The notes under the pieces are model-generated. The model worked only from the letters and a program-made list of their open reading frames with translations, had not been told where the DNA came from and made no database searches. From the NCBI GenBank assembly GCA_015056915.1, contig SVFK01000005.1, positions 1 to 64,000 on the forward strand: a stretch of 64,000 bases of DNA, in the 5' to 3' direction. This document shows positions 33,034 through 41,206 of this stretch, one piece after another (position 1 is the first letter of the stretch; each line of letters opens with the position of its first letter). Source of the stretch: Lachnospiraceae bacterium (lineage in GTDB: Bacteria > Bacillota > Clostridia > Lachnospirales > Lachnospiraceae). The position numbers were made by a program, and so were the translations under genes.

Positions 33034-33972
33034 GTGGAAATTTTGCTACAGCTATTTTTATTGATAATCGGCTTTGTGCTGTTGATGAAGGGTGCGGATT
33101 GGTTTGTGGAAGGAGCATCCAAGGTGGCAGATCGTTTTGGGATTCCCCAATTAGTAATTGGTTTGACGATTGTGGCAATGGGAACATCGCTCCCGGAAGC
33201 GGCAGTGAGTATATCCGCAGCAGCAAAGGGCAGCGCGGAGATTACCATTGGCAATGTAGTGGGCAGCAATATCATGAATGTATTGGTTATTCTTGGCCTG
33301 ACAGCAGTGATTCGCAGCATTGCTGTGCAGCAATCTACGGTACGTTATGAGATCCCTTTTACAATATTGATAACAGCGATTTTGTCAGGAGTGGGGCTTG
33401 CTGACAATCAGGTCAGCAGAATTGAGGGGGCTATTCTCTGGGTGTTTATGATTGTTTATCTGGTATATTTATTCCACATGGCCAAAAAGGGACAGCCTCT
33501 TGAGGACATCCCGGAAGTAGATAGTAAGGATTCCGTTTTAAAATTATTGGCTATGATAGTGGTGGGAGCTACTATGATTGTATTCGGAAGTGATATTACT
33601 GTAGAGGCGGCTTCTGAGTTGGCTACAATCTTTGGTATGGGTGAGCGATTAATCGGTCTGACCATTGTAGCATTTGGAACCTCTCTGCCGGAGCTCGTAA
33701 CCAGTGTGACTGCAGCTATAAAGGGTAAGGCAGATATAGCTGTAGGCAATATTGTGGGCAGCAATATCTTTAATATTTTATTTGTGGTAGGTACCACAGC
33801 ATTGATAACGCCGGTGGCTTATGGCGCTAATTTCGTGGTTGATAGTATTGTTGCAGTAGCTACTATGGTTTTACTTTTTGTGGCTGTGATTCGCAAAAAG
33901 CAGCTGGCGAGACCGGCAGGCATTGTAATGTTGCTGGGATATGCTGCATATTTTGTATACTTGGTACAGTAA
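33034..33972 (+). CDS. Calcium/sodium antiporter, CaCA family (YrbG-like)
   Basis: 312 residues from GTG 33034, after CGGAGGATAAAA. Two inverted homologous halves carry the alpha repeats of the cation/Ca2+ exchangers: GLTIVAMGTSLPEAAVSI...GNVVGSNIMN and GLTIVAFGTSLPELVTSV...GNIVGSNIFN. The Glu in each SLPE and the Asn in each GSN are the ion-binding residues, and all are present. It exchanges Ca2+ for Na+ (or H+) across the cytoplasmic membrane. About ten hydrophobic segments are visible. The upstream terminator probably insulates it from the signalling gene. Confidence 0.94.
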   Translation: MEILLQLFLLIIGFVLLMKGADWFVEGASKVADRFGIPQLVIGLTIVAMGTSLPEAAVSISAAAKGSAEITIGNVVGSNIMNVLVILGLTAVIRSIAVQQSTVRYEIPFTILITAILSGVGLADNQVSRIEGAILWVFMIVYLVYLFHMAKKGQPLEDIPEVDSKDSVLKLLAMIVVGATMIVFGSDITVEAASELATIFGMGERLIGLTIVAFGTSLPELVTSVTAAIKGKADIAVGNIVGSNIFNILFVVGTTALITPVAYGANFVVDSIVAVATMVLLFVAVIRKKQLARPAGIVMLLGYAAYFVYLVQ

Positions 33973-34013
33973 ACCGTGAACCCATAATGCGCTGCAAAAG
34001 AGGAGAAACAGGT

Positions 34014-35498
34014 ATGAGACAACAGGGTATATTGATGCCGATAGCAAGTATTCCTTCAAAATACGGAATAGGAACCTTTGGTAAGGAGAGCTATCGGTTT
34101 GTAGATTTTTTAAAAAAATCAGGAAATAAATTGTGGCAGATATTACCCTTGGGACCTACCGGCTATGGGGATTCACCATACCAATCCTTTTCGACCTTTG
34201 CGGGTAACCCTTATTATATTGATTTGGAGCTTTTGGTCGAAGAAGGGTATTTGACTACAGCCGAATGTGATTCCTTTGATTTTGGAAAGGATGAGCATTA
34301 TGTTGATTATGAGAACATGTATCTCCACAGATTTACCATACTGAGAAAGGCATGGGAATGTGCTGTAAGTAAGGGGATTGAAGGTGCTCCTCCCTATCGA
34401 GAATTTGTGGAGAGCAACAGTTATTGGCTGGAGGATTACGCACTGTATATGGCAGTGAAGAATCATTTTGGCGGAGTATGCTTTTTGGAATGGGAGGAGG
34501 ACATACGTCTTCGCCGAGAAGTAGCGTTACAAAAGTATCGCGAGGAATTGGCTGAGGAAGTGGCTTTCTTCAGATTTCAGCAATATCTGTTTGCAAAGCA
34601 ATGGAAGGCTTTGAAAAAATATGCTAATAGCCAAGGCGTTGAGATTATAGGGGATATTCCCATTTATGTGGCGTTTGACAGTGCGGATACATGGGCGCAT
34701 CCGAAGCTGTTTCAATTGGATGAGGCAGGAATGCCTATAGGTGTGGCGGGGTGCCCGCCGGATGCCTTTTCGGAGACAGGTCAGCTATGGGGCAACCCAC
34801 TTTATGACTGGGAATATCATAGACAGACCGGTTATGAATGGTGGATGCAAAGAATTGCATATTGCTATGAGCTGTATGATGTGGTGCGTATCGACCATTT
34901 TCGTGGTTTTGATGAGTATTGGTTTGTACCTTACGGAGATGACACTGCAAGGAACGGTTGCTGGAAGAAGGGACCGGGTTATGAGCTGTTTGCAACCATG
35001 AAGGAAAAGCTTGGCGAGAAAAAAGTTATTGCAGAGGATTTAGGCTTCCTGACGGACAGTGTCAAGGAATTGGTGAAGAAGACAGGCTATCCGGGGATGA
35101 AGGTGCTGCATTTTGCCTTTGAGGCATGGAAGAATAATGAATATCTTCCTCACAATTACGATAAGAATTGTGTAGTGTATACCGGAACGCACGATAATGA
35201 TACGACTGTGGGATTTATAAAGACAATGCCCGGAAAGGATAAGGATTTTGCCCAAAGATATTTTGGTCGGAGAAACAGCAGGGATTTGAATCGGTTGATT
35301 GTCCGTGCTGCCTTGGCAAGCGCGGCAGATACTGCAATTATTCCTATGCAGGATTATCTGAATCTGGGAAGAGAAGCGCGTATCAATATTCCGTCAACCT
35401 TGGGCAATAATTGGAAATGGCGTATGGACAAGGATGCTCTAAATGATAAACTGGCAGAGGAAATTGCAGAAATGGCAAAATTATACGGAAGGCTTTAA
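34014..35498 (+). CDS. malQ: 4-alpha-glucanotransferase (amylomaltase)
   Basis: 494 residues from ATG 34014 after AGGAGAAACAGGT, a normal length. GH77 motifs are present: ASIPSKYGIGTFGKESY, WQILPLGPTGYGDSPYQSF, GDIPIYVAFDSADTW, VVRIDHFRGFDEYW (nucleophile Asp in RIDHFRG), IAEDLGFL (acid/base Glu in AEDLG) and YTGTHDNDTTVGF. The enzyme moves glucan segments between maltodextrins in glycogen or starch metabolism in the cytoplasm. It appears to end at its own terminator, whose stem overlaps the stop codon. Confidence 0.97.
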   Translation: MRQQGILMPIASIPSKYGIGTFGKESYRFVDFLKKSGNKLWQILPLGPTGYGDSPYQSFSTFAGNPYYIDLELLVEEGYLTTAECDSFDFGKDEHYVDYENMYLHRFTILRKAWECAVSKGIEGAPPYREFVESNSYWLEDYALYMAVKNHFGGVCFLEWEEDIRLRREVALQKYREELAEEVAFFRFQQYLFAKQWKALKKYANSQGVEIIGDIPIYVAFDSADTWAHPKLFQLDEAGMPIGVAGCPPDAFSETGQLWGNPLYDWEYHRQTGYEWWMQRIAYCYELYDVVRIDHFRGFDEYWFVPYGDDTARNGCWKKGPGYELFATMKEKLGEKKVIAEDLGFLTDSVKELVKKTGYPGMKVLHFAFEAWKNNEYLPHNYDKNCVVYTGTHDNDTTVGFIKTMPGKDKDFAQRYFGRRNSRDLNRLIVRAALASAADTAIIPMQDYLNLGREARINIPSTLGNNWKWRMDKDALNDKLAEEIAEMAKLYGRL

Positions 35499-35517
35499 GC
35501 CTTCCGTTTTACTTTTT
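35485..35517. terminator. Terminator overlapping the malQ stop
   Basis: CGGAAGGCTT and AAGCCTTCCG pair around the stop region, followed by TTTTACTTTTT. It is shared by the convergent CYTH gene. Confidence 0.8.
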
Positions 35518-36004
35518 ACATATGCAAAGCCATATAAGAATTGTGATATTCCTTGTTATAGGTCACCTCTTCATCAAACCAGTCGGGAGGGAGAAATGCC
35601 TCTGCAGCCTCCTTACTTCCGAATTCCACCTCTGCCATAATAAGGGGAGCAAACGGAGGGTCAAAGACATCCAATTCAATAATCAGGGAGTAATCATCCG
35701 GTGGAGCAGGAAAGCCTTCCTTGAATCCCGGGTGATGTAAGGGAATCAGGTATCTTTTTTTGGAAATAATATTGCCGTCTGCCTTTTCCCGGAGATGATA
35801 GTAAGCCTCCTTGTTCAGAGAGAGGTTGCTTTCCTCTCTGGCCATCATTCCGTTGCCCTTATAGGTAAGATAATAGGAATTGTCCTCCTTGCGTACGCGA
35901 ACCACGGGATTGACGTTCAGATACGCTTGCTCAATATGATGAAATGGATAATTCTCCAGATTTTCCGGTAATGATTTTAAAGTAAATTTGCGTTCGATTT
36001 CCAT
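35516..36004 (-). CDS. CYTH-domain (triphosphate tunnel metalloenzyme) protein
   Basis: 162 residues from ATG 36004 (minus strand), after AAAGAGGACTAATT. The N-terminal MEIERKFTL is the signature ExExK of CYTH proteins. The remaining beta-barrel has the expected charged pairs pointing into the tunnel: VVRVRKEDNSYYLTYKGNG, IISKKRYLIPL, YSLIIELDVFDPPFAPLIMAEVEFGS. Family members hydrolyse inorganic triphosphate or thiamine triphosphate, or make cAMP. Small stand-alone bacterial versions are usually tripolyphosphatases. The substrate cannot be settled here. Confidence 0.92.
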   Translation of the reverse strand: MEIERKFTLKSLPENLENYPFHHIEQAYLNVNPVVRVRKEDNSYYLTYKGNGMMAREESNLSLNKEAYYHLREKADGNIISKKRYLIPLHHPGFKEGFPAPPDDYSLIIELDVFDPPFAPLIMAEVEFGSKEAAEAFLPPDWFDEEVTYNKEYHNSYMALHM

Positions 36005-36231
36005 AATTAGTCCTCTTTGTGTAGTTTTAATTATTTGGAAACGCACATAGCTACTGATATTAAGAAGTGCCAAGGCGTTTGCCCATTCTATAGTAAATTA
36101 TACCACATCTGTCACGAATTCCAACCAATTAATTGAAATATTTGTAAGAAGTGTGTATACTATCTGTAGTATATCTGCTTAACAGAAGTATGATGCATAG
36201 ATTTTGGTATTAGAAAGGTATGGTAGAGGAT

Positions 36232-36780
36232 ATGAGTAAAATAGCAATCTTTTTTGCAAAGGGTTTTGAGGAAATAGAAGCGCTAGCAGTGGTGGATATT
36301 TGCAGGAGATGCGAATTGACAATCGATATGGTATCCGTAACCGAGGAAAGCACGGTGGAGGGTGCCCACGGTATTGTGGTAACAATGGATAAGACCTTTT
36401 CTCAGGTGATTTTTGACGAATATGATATGCTGGTGTTGCCCGGTGGTGGTGAGGGAACCAAGAATTTGGAAGCTCATGAAGCACTGATGACTCAGCTGGA
36501 TGCATTTTATGAGGCTGATAAATATATTGCTGCAATTTGTGCGGCGCCCAGTATCTTTGGTCATAGAGGATATTTGAAGGGAAAAAGGGCATGCTGCTAC
36601 CCGAGCTTTGAAGGTCATCTGGAAGGTGCTGAGGTAACGGAAGATGCAGTAACAGTATCCGGTCATGTAATTACCTCCAGAGGTATGGGAACAGCCATTC
36701 CCTTTGGTCTGGCGCTTGCAGCTGTATTTTGTGGACAGAAGAAAGCAGATGAATTGGCAACGGCTATTGTTTATAAGTAA
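36232..36780 (+). CDS. DJ-1/PfpI family protein
   Basis: 182 residues from ATG 36232, chosen because DJ-1 proteins start directly with (M)xKIAIFFAKGFEE; an ATG four codons upstream exists with AAAGG too close to it. The catalytic nucleophile Cys lies in the nucleophile elbow AAICAAPSI, and the acidic partner Glu is in AKGFEEIEAL. LPGGGEGTKNL and VITSRGMGTAIPFGLAL complete the DJ-1 pattern. Subfamily members act as glyoxalase III, deglycases or redox chaperones. It is the DJ-1 rather than the PfpI protease subgroup, judging by ICAAP. Confidence 0.93.
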   Translation: MSKIAIFFAKGFEEIEALAVVDICRRCELTIDMVSVTEESTVEGAHGIVVTMDKTFSQVIFDEYDMLVLPGGGEGTKNLEAHEALMTQLDAFYEADKYIAAICAAPSIFGHRGYLKGKRACCYPSFEGHLEGAEVTEDAVTVSGHVITSRGMGTAIPFGLALAAVFCGQKKADELATAIVYK

Positions 36781-36846
36781 TGATACAATGATTATAGGAT
36801 ATTAGCAAACCGTTATATCAAAGCGTGGAGAGGACTGAATCGTACT

Positions 36847-37791
36847 ATGATGGAAAAAGATGCAAAAATATATGTAGCCGGACACAGAGGAATGGTGGGA
36901 AGTGCTATTTGTCGTGTGCTCGAAAAGAATGGTTATCATAATATTATCACCCGCACCCATAAGGAACTGGATTTGTGCAGACAGGAGGCTGTGGAGGCTT
37001 TCTTTGCAGAAGCGAAGCCTGACTATGTATTTCTGGCAGCAGCGAAGGTGGGCGGTATTATGGCCAATAGCGAAGCTTTGGCGGATTTTATGTATGAAAA
37101 TATGATTCTGGAGATGAATGTGATTCATTCGGCATGGCAGAATGGTTGCAAGAAGCTGTTGTTCTTGGGAAGCAGCTGTATCTATCCCCGTATGGCACCA
37201 CAGCCTATGAAGGAGAATTGCCTGCTTACTTCAGAATTGGAGAAGACCAATGAGGCATATGCCCTTGCTAAAATATCAGGTTTAAAATATTGCGAATATC
37301 TGAATCGCCAGTACGGAACGGACTATATCAGCGTGATGCCCACCAATCTGTATGGCCCTAATGACAATTATCATCCGACCCATAGTCATGTGCTGCCGGC
37401 ATTGATTCGTCGTTTTCATGAGGCTAAGGTGTCAGGGGCAACAGAAGTGGTATGCTGGGGAACGGGTACTGCATTACGGGAATTCATGTACGTTGATGAT
37501 CTGGCAGATGCGTGCGTATATTTGATGAATACCTACAGCGGAAATGAGACAGTCAACCTGGGAACCGGAAAGGAGCTTACCATAAAGGAATTGACTCAGT
37601 TAGTCGCAAAGGCGATAGGCTATACCGGAGAGATTAAATGGGATACTACCAAACCGGATGGTACGCCCAGAAAGCTGTTGGATGTAAGTAAGCTGGAGAG
37701 CTTGGGATATCGTTATACAACAGAGCTGGAGGATGGTATACGTCTGGCATATGATGATTTCCTGAATAATCCTACCAGGGCAGAGAGATAA
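36847..37791 (+). CDS. fcl: GDP-L-fucose synthase
   Basis: 314 residues, an extended short-chain dehydrogenase. It has the NADP site [16 protein letters not shown], the family motif [12 protein letters not shown], catalytic Ser in LGSSCIYPR, and [12 protein letters not shown] with the catalytic Tyr and Lys (Y-x3-K). [20 protein letters not shown] and the later [13 protein letters not shown] are specific for Fcl. It epimerises and reduces GDP-4-keto-6-deoxymannose to GDP-L-fucose for capsule or glycan synthesis. Its usual partner gmd is not adjacent, so it must lie elsewhere or have another source. Start ATG 36847 or 36850; the ribosome binding site is distant. Confidence 0.95.
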   Translation: MMEKDAKIYVAGHRGMVGSAICRVLEKNGYHNIITRTHKELDLCRQEAVEAFFAEAKPDYVFLAAAKVGGIMANSEALADFMYENMILEMNVIHSAWQNGCKKLLFLGSSCIYPRMAPQPMKENCLLTSELEKTNEAYALAKISGLKYCEYLNRQYGTDYISVMPTNLYGPNDNYHPTHSHVLPALIRRFHEAKVSGATEVVCWGTGTALREFMYVDDLADACVYLMNTYSGNETVNLGTGKELTIKELTQLVAKAIGYTGEIKWDTTKPDGTPRKLLDVSKLESLGYRYTTELEDGIRLAYDDFLNNPTRAER

Positions 37792-37831
37792 TACTCTTGG
37801 CTTTAAAAGAAACGGAGTAAAAATTAATTGC

Positions 37832-39121
37832 ATGAAAGAATATATGGATATTACCAATAATATGCTGGAGTTTATAGAGAAAAGTCCCACATGTTTTCAC
37901 GCGATTCGTAACATACAGCAGGAGCTTGAAAGGGCAGGCTTTGATGAACTGACGGAAAATGCGGAGTGGAAGCTTACACATGGCAGAAGCTACTATGTCA
38001 CCCGGAATGATTCTTCTTTGATTGCATTCAGGCTACCGGAAGCACAAGACATTCAGGGCTTTCATATGGTGGCTACGCACATTGATTCTCCTTCCTTTAA
38101 GGTAAAGGAGAACCCTGAGATGATGGTGGAGGACAACTATATTAAGCTGAATACTGAAAAGTATGGCGGAATGATTCTTTCAACATGGCTTGACAGAGCA
38201 CTTTCTGTGGCGGGAAGAGTGGCTGTAGAGGAAGGAAAGGGGATTGTGACCAAGCTAGTCAATATTGATAAGGATTTACTGGTGATTCCGAATATGGCTA
38301 TTCACATGAATCGCGATATGAATAAAGGAGTGGAATATAATCCTCAGGTGGATATGCTTCCCTTGTTTGCTGGCAGTACAGAGAGTCAGGGAAAGGGAGC
38401 TTTACTACAGCAGATAGCAACGGCAGCCGGAGTGGAGCCGGAGGCTGTACTGGGATATGATTTGTTCCTGTATCCCAGAGAAAAGGGCAGGATATTTGGA
38501 GAAAACGGTGAATTTGTCTTGTCTCCCAGATTGGATGATTTACAATGTGTATTTGCAGCGGTCAGTGCCTTTGTGGAGAGCATACCGAAAAAGTATATCA
38601 ATGTATGTGCGGTATTTGACAATGAAGAAGTAGGAAGTGGCACCAGACAGGGAGCAGATTCTACCTTTTTGGAGGATACCCTTCAACGTATCGGTGAAGC
38701 CTTGGAAGTGGATGGAAGTGATTATCTCAGATGGATTGCAGGAAGTTTTCTGATATCTGCAGACAATGCCCATGCAGTGCATCCCAATCACCCGGAGAAG
38801 GCAGATCCTACCAATCGCCCCTATCTCAACAGCGGTATCGTAATCAAATATCACGGAAGCCAGAAATATACTACTGATGCGGTTTCGGCGGCTACAATGA
38901 AGAGTATTTGCAGGAAGGCTGGGGTGCCCTGGCAGACTTATGCTAACCGCTCGGATATTGCAGGAGGTTCTACCTTGGGAAATATTTCGACTGCCCATGT
39001 ATCCGTTGCTTCTGTAGATATCGGACTTCCTCAGCTTGCCATGCATTCTGCGGTAGAAACAGCAGGAACCAGAGATACGGAGTATGCGGTTAAAGCAATG
39101 AAGGTATTCTGGCAGGAATAA
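37832..39121 (+). CDS. M18-family aminopeptidase
   Basis: 429 residues, standard length for M18 (aspartyl aminopeptidase/ApeB). Metal and catalytic motifs: VATHIDSPSFKVKE (first His/Asp), SPRLDDLQCVFAA (bridging Asp), FDNEEVGSGTRQGADS (Glu pair), SADNAHAVHPNHPEKAD and the final HSAVETAGTRD (last His). It is a cytoplasmic dizinc peptidase removing N-terminal, often acidic, residues in peptide turnover. The ribosome binding site is AACGGAGTAAAAATTAATTGC, rather long. It stands between fcl and the subtilase gene with short gaps. Confidence 0.95.
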   Translation: MKEYMDITNNMLEFIEKSPTCFHAIRNIQQELERAGFDELTENAEWKLTHGRSYYVTRNDSSLIAFRLPEAQDIQGFHMVATHIDSPSFKVKENPEMMVEDNYIKLNTEKYGGMILSTWLDRALSVAGRVAVEEGKGIVTKLVNIDKDLLVIPNMAIHMNRDMNKGVEYNPQVDMLPLFAGSTESQGKGALLQQIATAAGVEPEAVLGYDLFLYPREKGRIFGENGEFVLSPRLDDLQCVFAAVSAFVESIPKKYINVCAVFDNEEVGSGTRQGADSTFLEDTLQRIGEALEVDGSDYLRWIAGSFLISADNAHAVHPNHPEKADPTNRPYLNSGIVIKYHGSQKYTTDAVSAATMKSICRKAGVPWQTYANRSDIAGGSTLGNISTAHVSVASVDIGLPQLAMHSAVETAGTRDTEYAVKAMKVFWQE

Positions 39122-39189
39122 GCTGAAAGGAATATAATCAATCGGGGACAGATATACATTAGGTAAAGGGATTTGATGCGGAGAAATAC

Positions 39190-40938
39190 ATGAATCAGAA
39201 AATGGAGAATATCTTAAACCTTGCACTGGAGACCCCGGAGGAAGTAAGACAGCAGACGGACACATTGAATGTTGGCTTTGATGATGCCACACGCAGCTGG
39301 GAATTGATTGTAAAGTATAATGGAAATCTGGAAGCCATAGAGGCACAGGGAATACAGGTAGAAAGGCTATTGGCCGGATATGCGATTCTTACAGTGCCGG
39401 AGAATTTGGTAGAACAAATAGCAGATTTTGAAGAAATAGAATATGTGGAGATGCCGAAGCGATATTTTTATTCACAAATTGGACCGGCATCCTCTTCCTG
39501 CTTTCCGCAGGTTACAATGAGAACACCTTTTCTGAATGGAAGAGGTGTTCTTTTAGCTGTATTGGATTCCGGTATTGATTGGAGGCGGAGAGATTTTCGC
39601 AAGGCAAACGGTGATACCAGAATTCGTTATTTGTGGGATCAGACCTTGCGCGGCATGCCGCCTGAGGGCTTTGCCATGGGGGTAGAATACACGCAGGAGC
39701 AGATTAATCGGGCATTACGGATAACTTCGCCACAGGAGCAATATGACATACTGCCAAGTACGGATGTCAGTGGACATGGTACAGCAGTGGCCGGTATTGC
39801 AGCAGGATACAACCCGGAAGAGAATTATACAGGGATTGCCACTCAGGCAGATTTGCTCATTGTAAAATTGGGAGTGCCGGAGGAGGGTGGTTTTCCGAGA
39901 ACCACAGAAATTATGCGAGGAATCGTATATGCCTTACAAAAGGCGGAGGAATTGGGAATGCCTCTGGCTATTAACCTAAGCTTTGGCAATAATTACGGCT
40001 CTCACGACGGAAGCTCTCTGTTGGAGCGCTTCCTGGATAATGCGGCAGAGGTGGGACGGACGGTTATCTGCGTGGGAAGCGGTAATGAGGGGAACTCTGG
40101 TGGACATATTGCAGGAAATGTGGAAAGTGCAAGAGAGATTGAAATGGCGGTAGCAGAATATGAACGCAGCCTGAATATTCAATTTTGGCAAAATTATAGC
40201 GACAGATACCGCATTAGTCTGCGTTCACCCGGTGGGCAGCAGGTAGAGCTGCCTGCTGCTGTAGAGGGTGGGAAATATACTTTGCGATTAGAAGATACGG
40301 AGATACTGGTCTATATCGGTGAGCCGCGTCCCTATGCGGTTGCTCAGGAGATTTACCTGGAAATGATACCGGTGGAAGGCTCTTATATCAATAGTGGGAT
40401 ATGGAGTATCCTGATAGAGCCGATTGAGATTGTGACAGGACAGTATTATCTGTACCTTTCCGACAGCGCAGTGCGCAGTAGCAGCACCGGCTTTTATAAT
40501 CCCACACCGCAGGTGACATTGACGATTCCTTCCACAGCAGCCAAGGTCATCACGGTGGGGGCATATGATTTTACTTATGATAGCTATGCGGATTTTTCAG
40601 GACGAGGCTATGCGGATACCCAAAGAACCATTGGCATGGTGACTGCGGGATTGACGAAGCCTGATTTGGTGGCACCGGGAGTGGGAATTCTGGCGCCCAA
40701 TACCTATGTTGGCTATGATGCGTTTACGGGAACCTCCTTCGCCACACCCATTGTAACCGGCAGTGCGGCATTATTGATGGAATGGGGAATTGTTCGGGGG
40801 AATGATGAGTTTTTGTATGGGGAGAAGGTGAAGGCGTATCTTCGCGCCGGCGCACAACCGTTGCGTGGGGAGAGCGTATATCCCAATGAGCGGGTAGGCT
40901 GGGGGGCGCTGTGCGTGTCGGAAAGCTTACCGGAATGA
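39190..40938 (+). CDS. S8 subtilisin-like peptidase, Csp-like
   Basis: 582 residues without signal peptide. Residues 1-95 form a propeptide-like domain (ELIVKYNGNLEAIEAQGIQV...GYAILTVPENLVEQI). The catalytic triad is visible: Asp in LAVLDSGIDWR, His in DVSGHGTAVAGIAAGY and Ser in TGTSFATPIVTGSAALL. Asn of the oxyanion hole is in GSGNEGNSG. A jelly-roll insertion lies between His and Ser, as in clostridial Csp proteases that process the germination enzyme SleC. Gut Lachnospiraceae carry several such S8 paralogues. A role in germination is possible, but no cortex hydrolase is nearby. The triad is complete, so activity is likely. Confidence 0.92.
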   Translation: MNQKMENILNLALETPEEVRQQTDTLNVGFDDATRSWELIVKYNGNLEAIEAQGIQVERLLAGYAILTVPENLVEQIADFEEIEYVEMPKRYFYSQIGPASSSCFPQVTMRTPFLNGRGVLLAVLDSGIDWRRRDFRKANGDTRIRYLWDQTLRGMPPEGFAMGVEYTQEQINRALRITSPQEQYDILPSTDVSGHGTAVAGIAAGYNPEENYTGIATQADLLIVKLGVPEEGGFPRTTEIMRGIVYALQKAEELGMPLAINLSFGNNYGSHDGSSLLERFLDNAAEVGRTVICVGSGNEGNSGGHIAGNVESAREIEMAVAEYERSLNIQFWQNYSDRYRISLRSPGGQQVELPAAVEGGKYTLRLEDTEILVYIGEPRPYAVAQEIYLEMIPVEGSYINSGIWSILIEPIEIVTGQYYLYLSDSAVRSSSTGFYNPTPQVTLTIPSTAAKVITVGAYDFTYDSYADFSGRGYADTQRTIGMVTAGLTKPDLVAPGVGILAPNTYVGYDAFTGTSFATPIVTGSAALLMEWGIVRGNDEFLYGEKVKAYLRAGAQPLRGESVYPNERVGWGALCVSESLPE

Positions 40939-41017
40939 ATGGTTACAGTGTTATATGGCATATTAAAACAGAAAAAATGAGACGGCAGAGCATTAGAAAC
41001 GGAAATGGTAAAGTGTA

Positions 41018-41069
41018 TTGACAGCTATACTGATACAAGCTACTATTAATAATGGTAGCTTGTATCAGT
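41018..41069 (+). promoter_or_regulatory. Promoter overlapped by a long palindromic operator
   Basis: TTGACA (41018-41023) and TACTAT (41041-41046) are 17 bases apart. The spacer, the -10 hexamer and the likely start site lie inside an inverted repeat: 41029-41047 and 41051-41069 match at 18 of 19 positions (arms ACTGATACAAGCTAC and GTAGCTTGTATCAGT). It would also fold as a hairpin in RNA. I read it as a repressor-controlled promoter for the sortase substrate/sortase pair, 140 bases downstream. Confidence 0.65.
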
Positions 41070-41206
41070 GACTTTACAGGAATCCGTTGGATGTTGAATA
41101 GAATACAGTAGGATATGTAGTCATGTGAATATGAACATTCATACAAATTACGAAAAGATAAGAGGGATTCGTGTTCATGAAGCCCCCAGAAACGGAGAAA
41201 AGGAAA

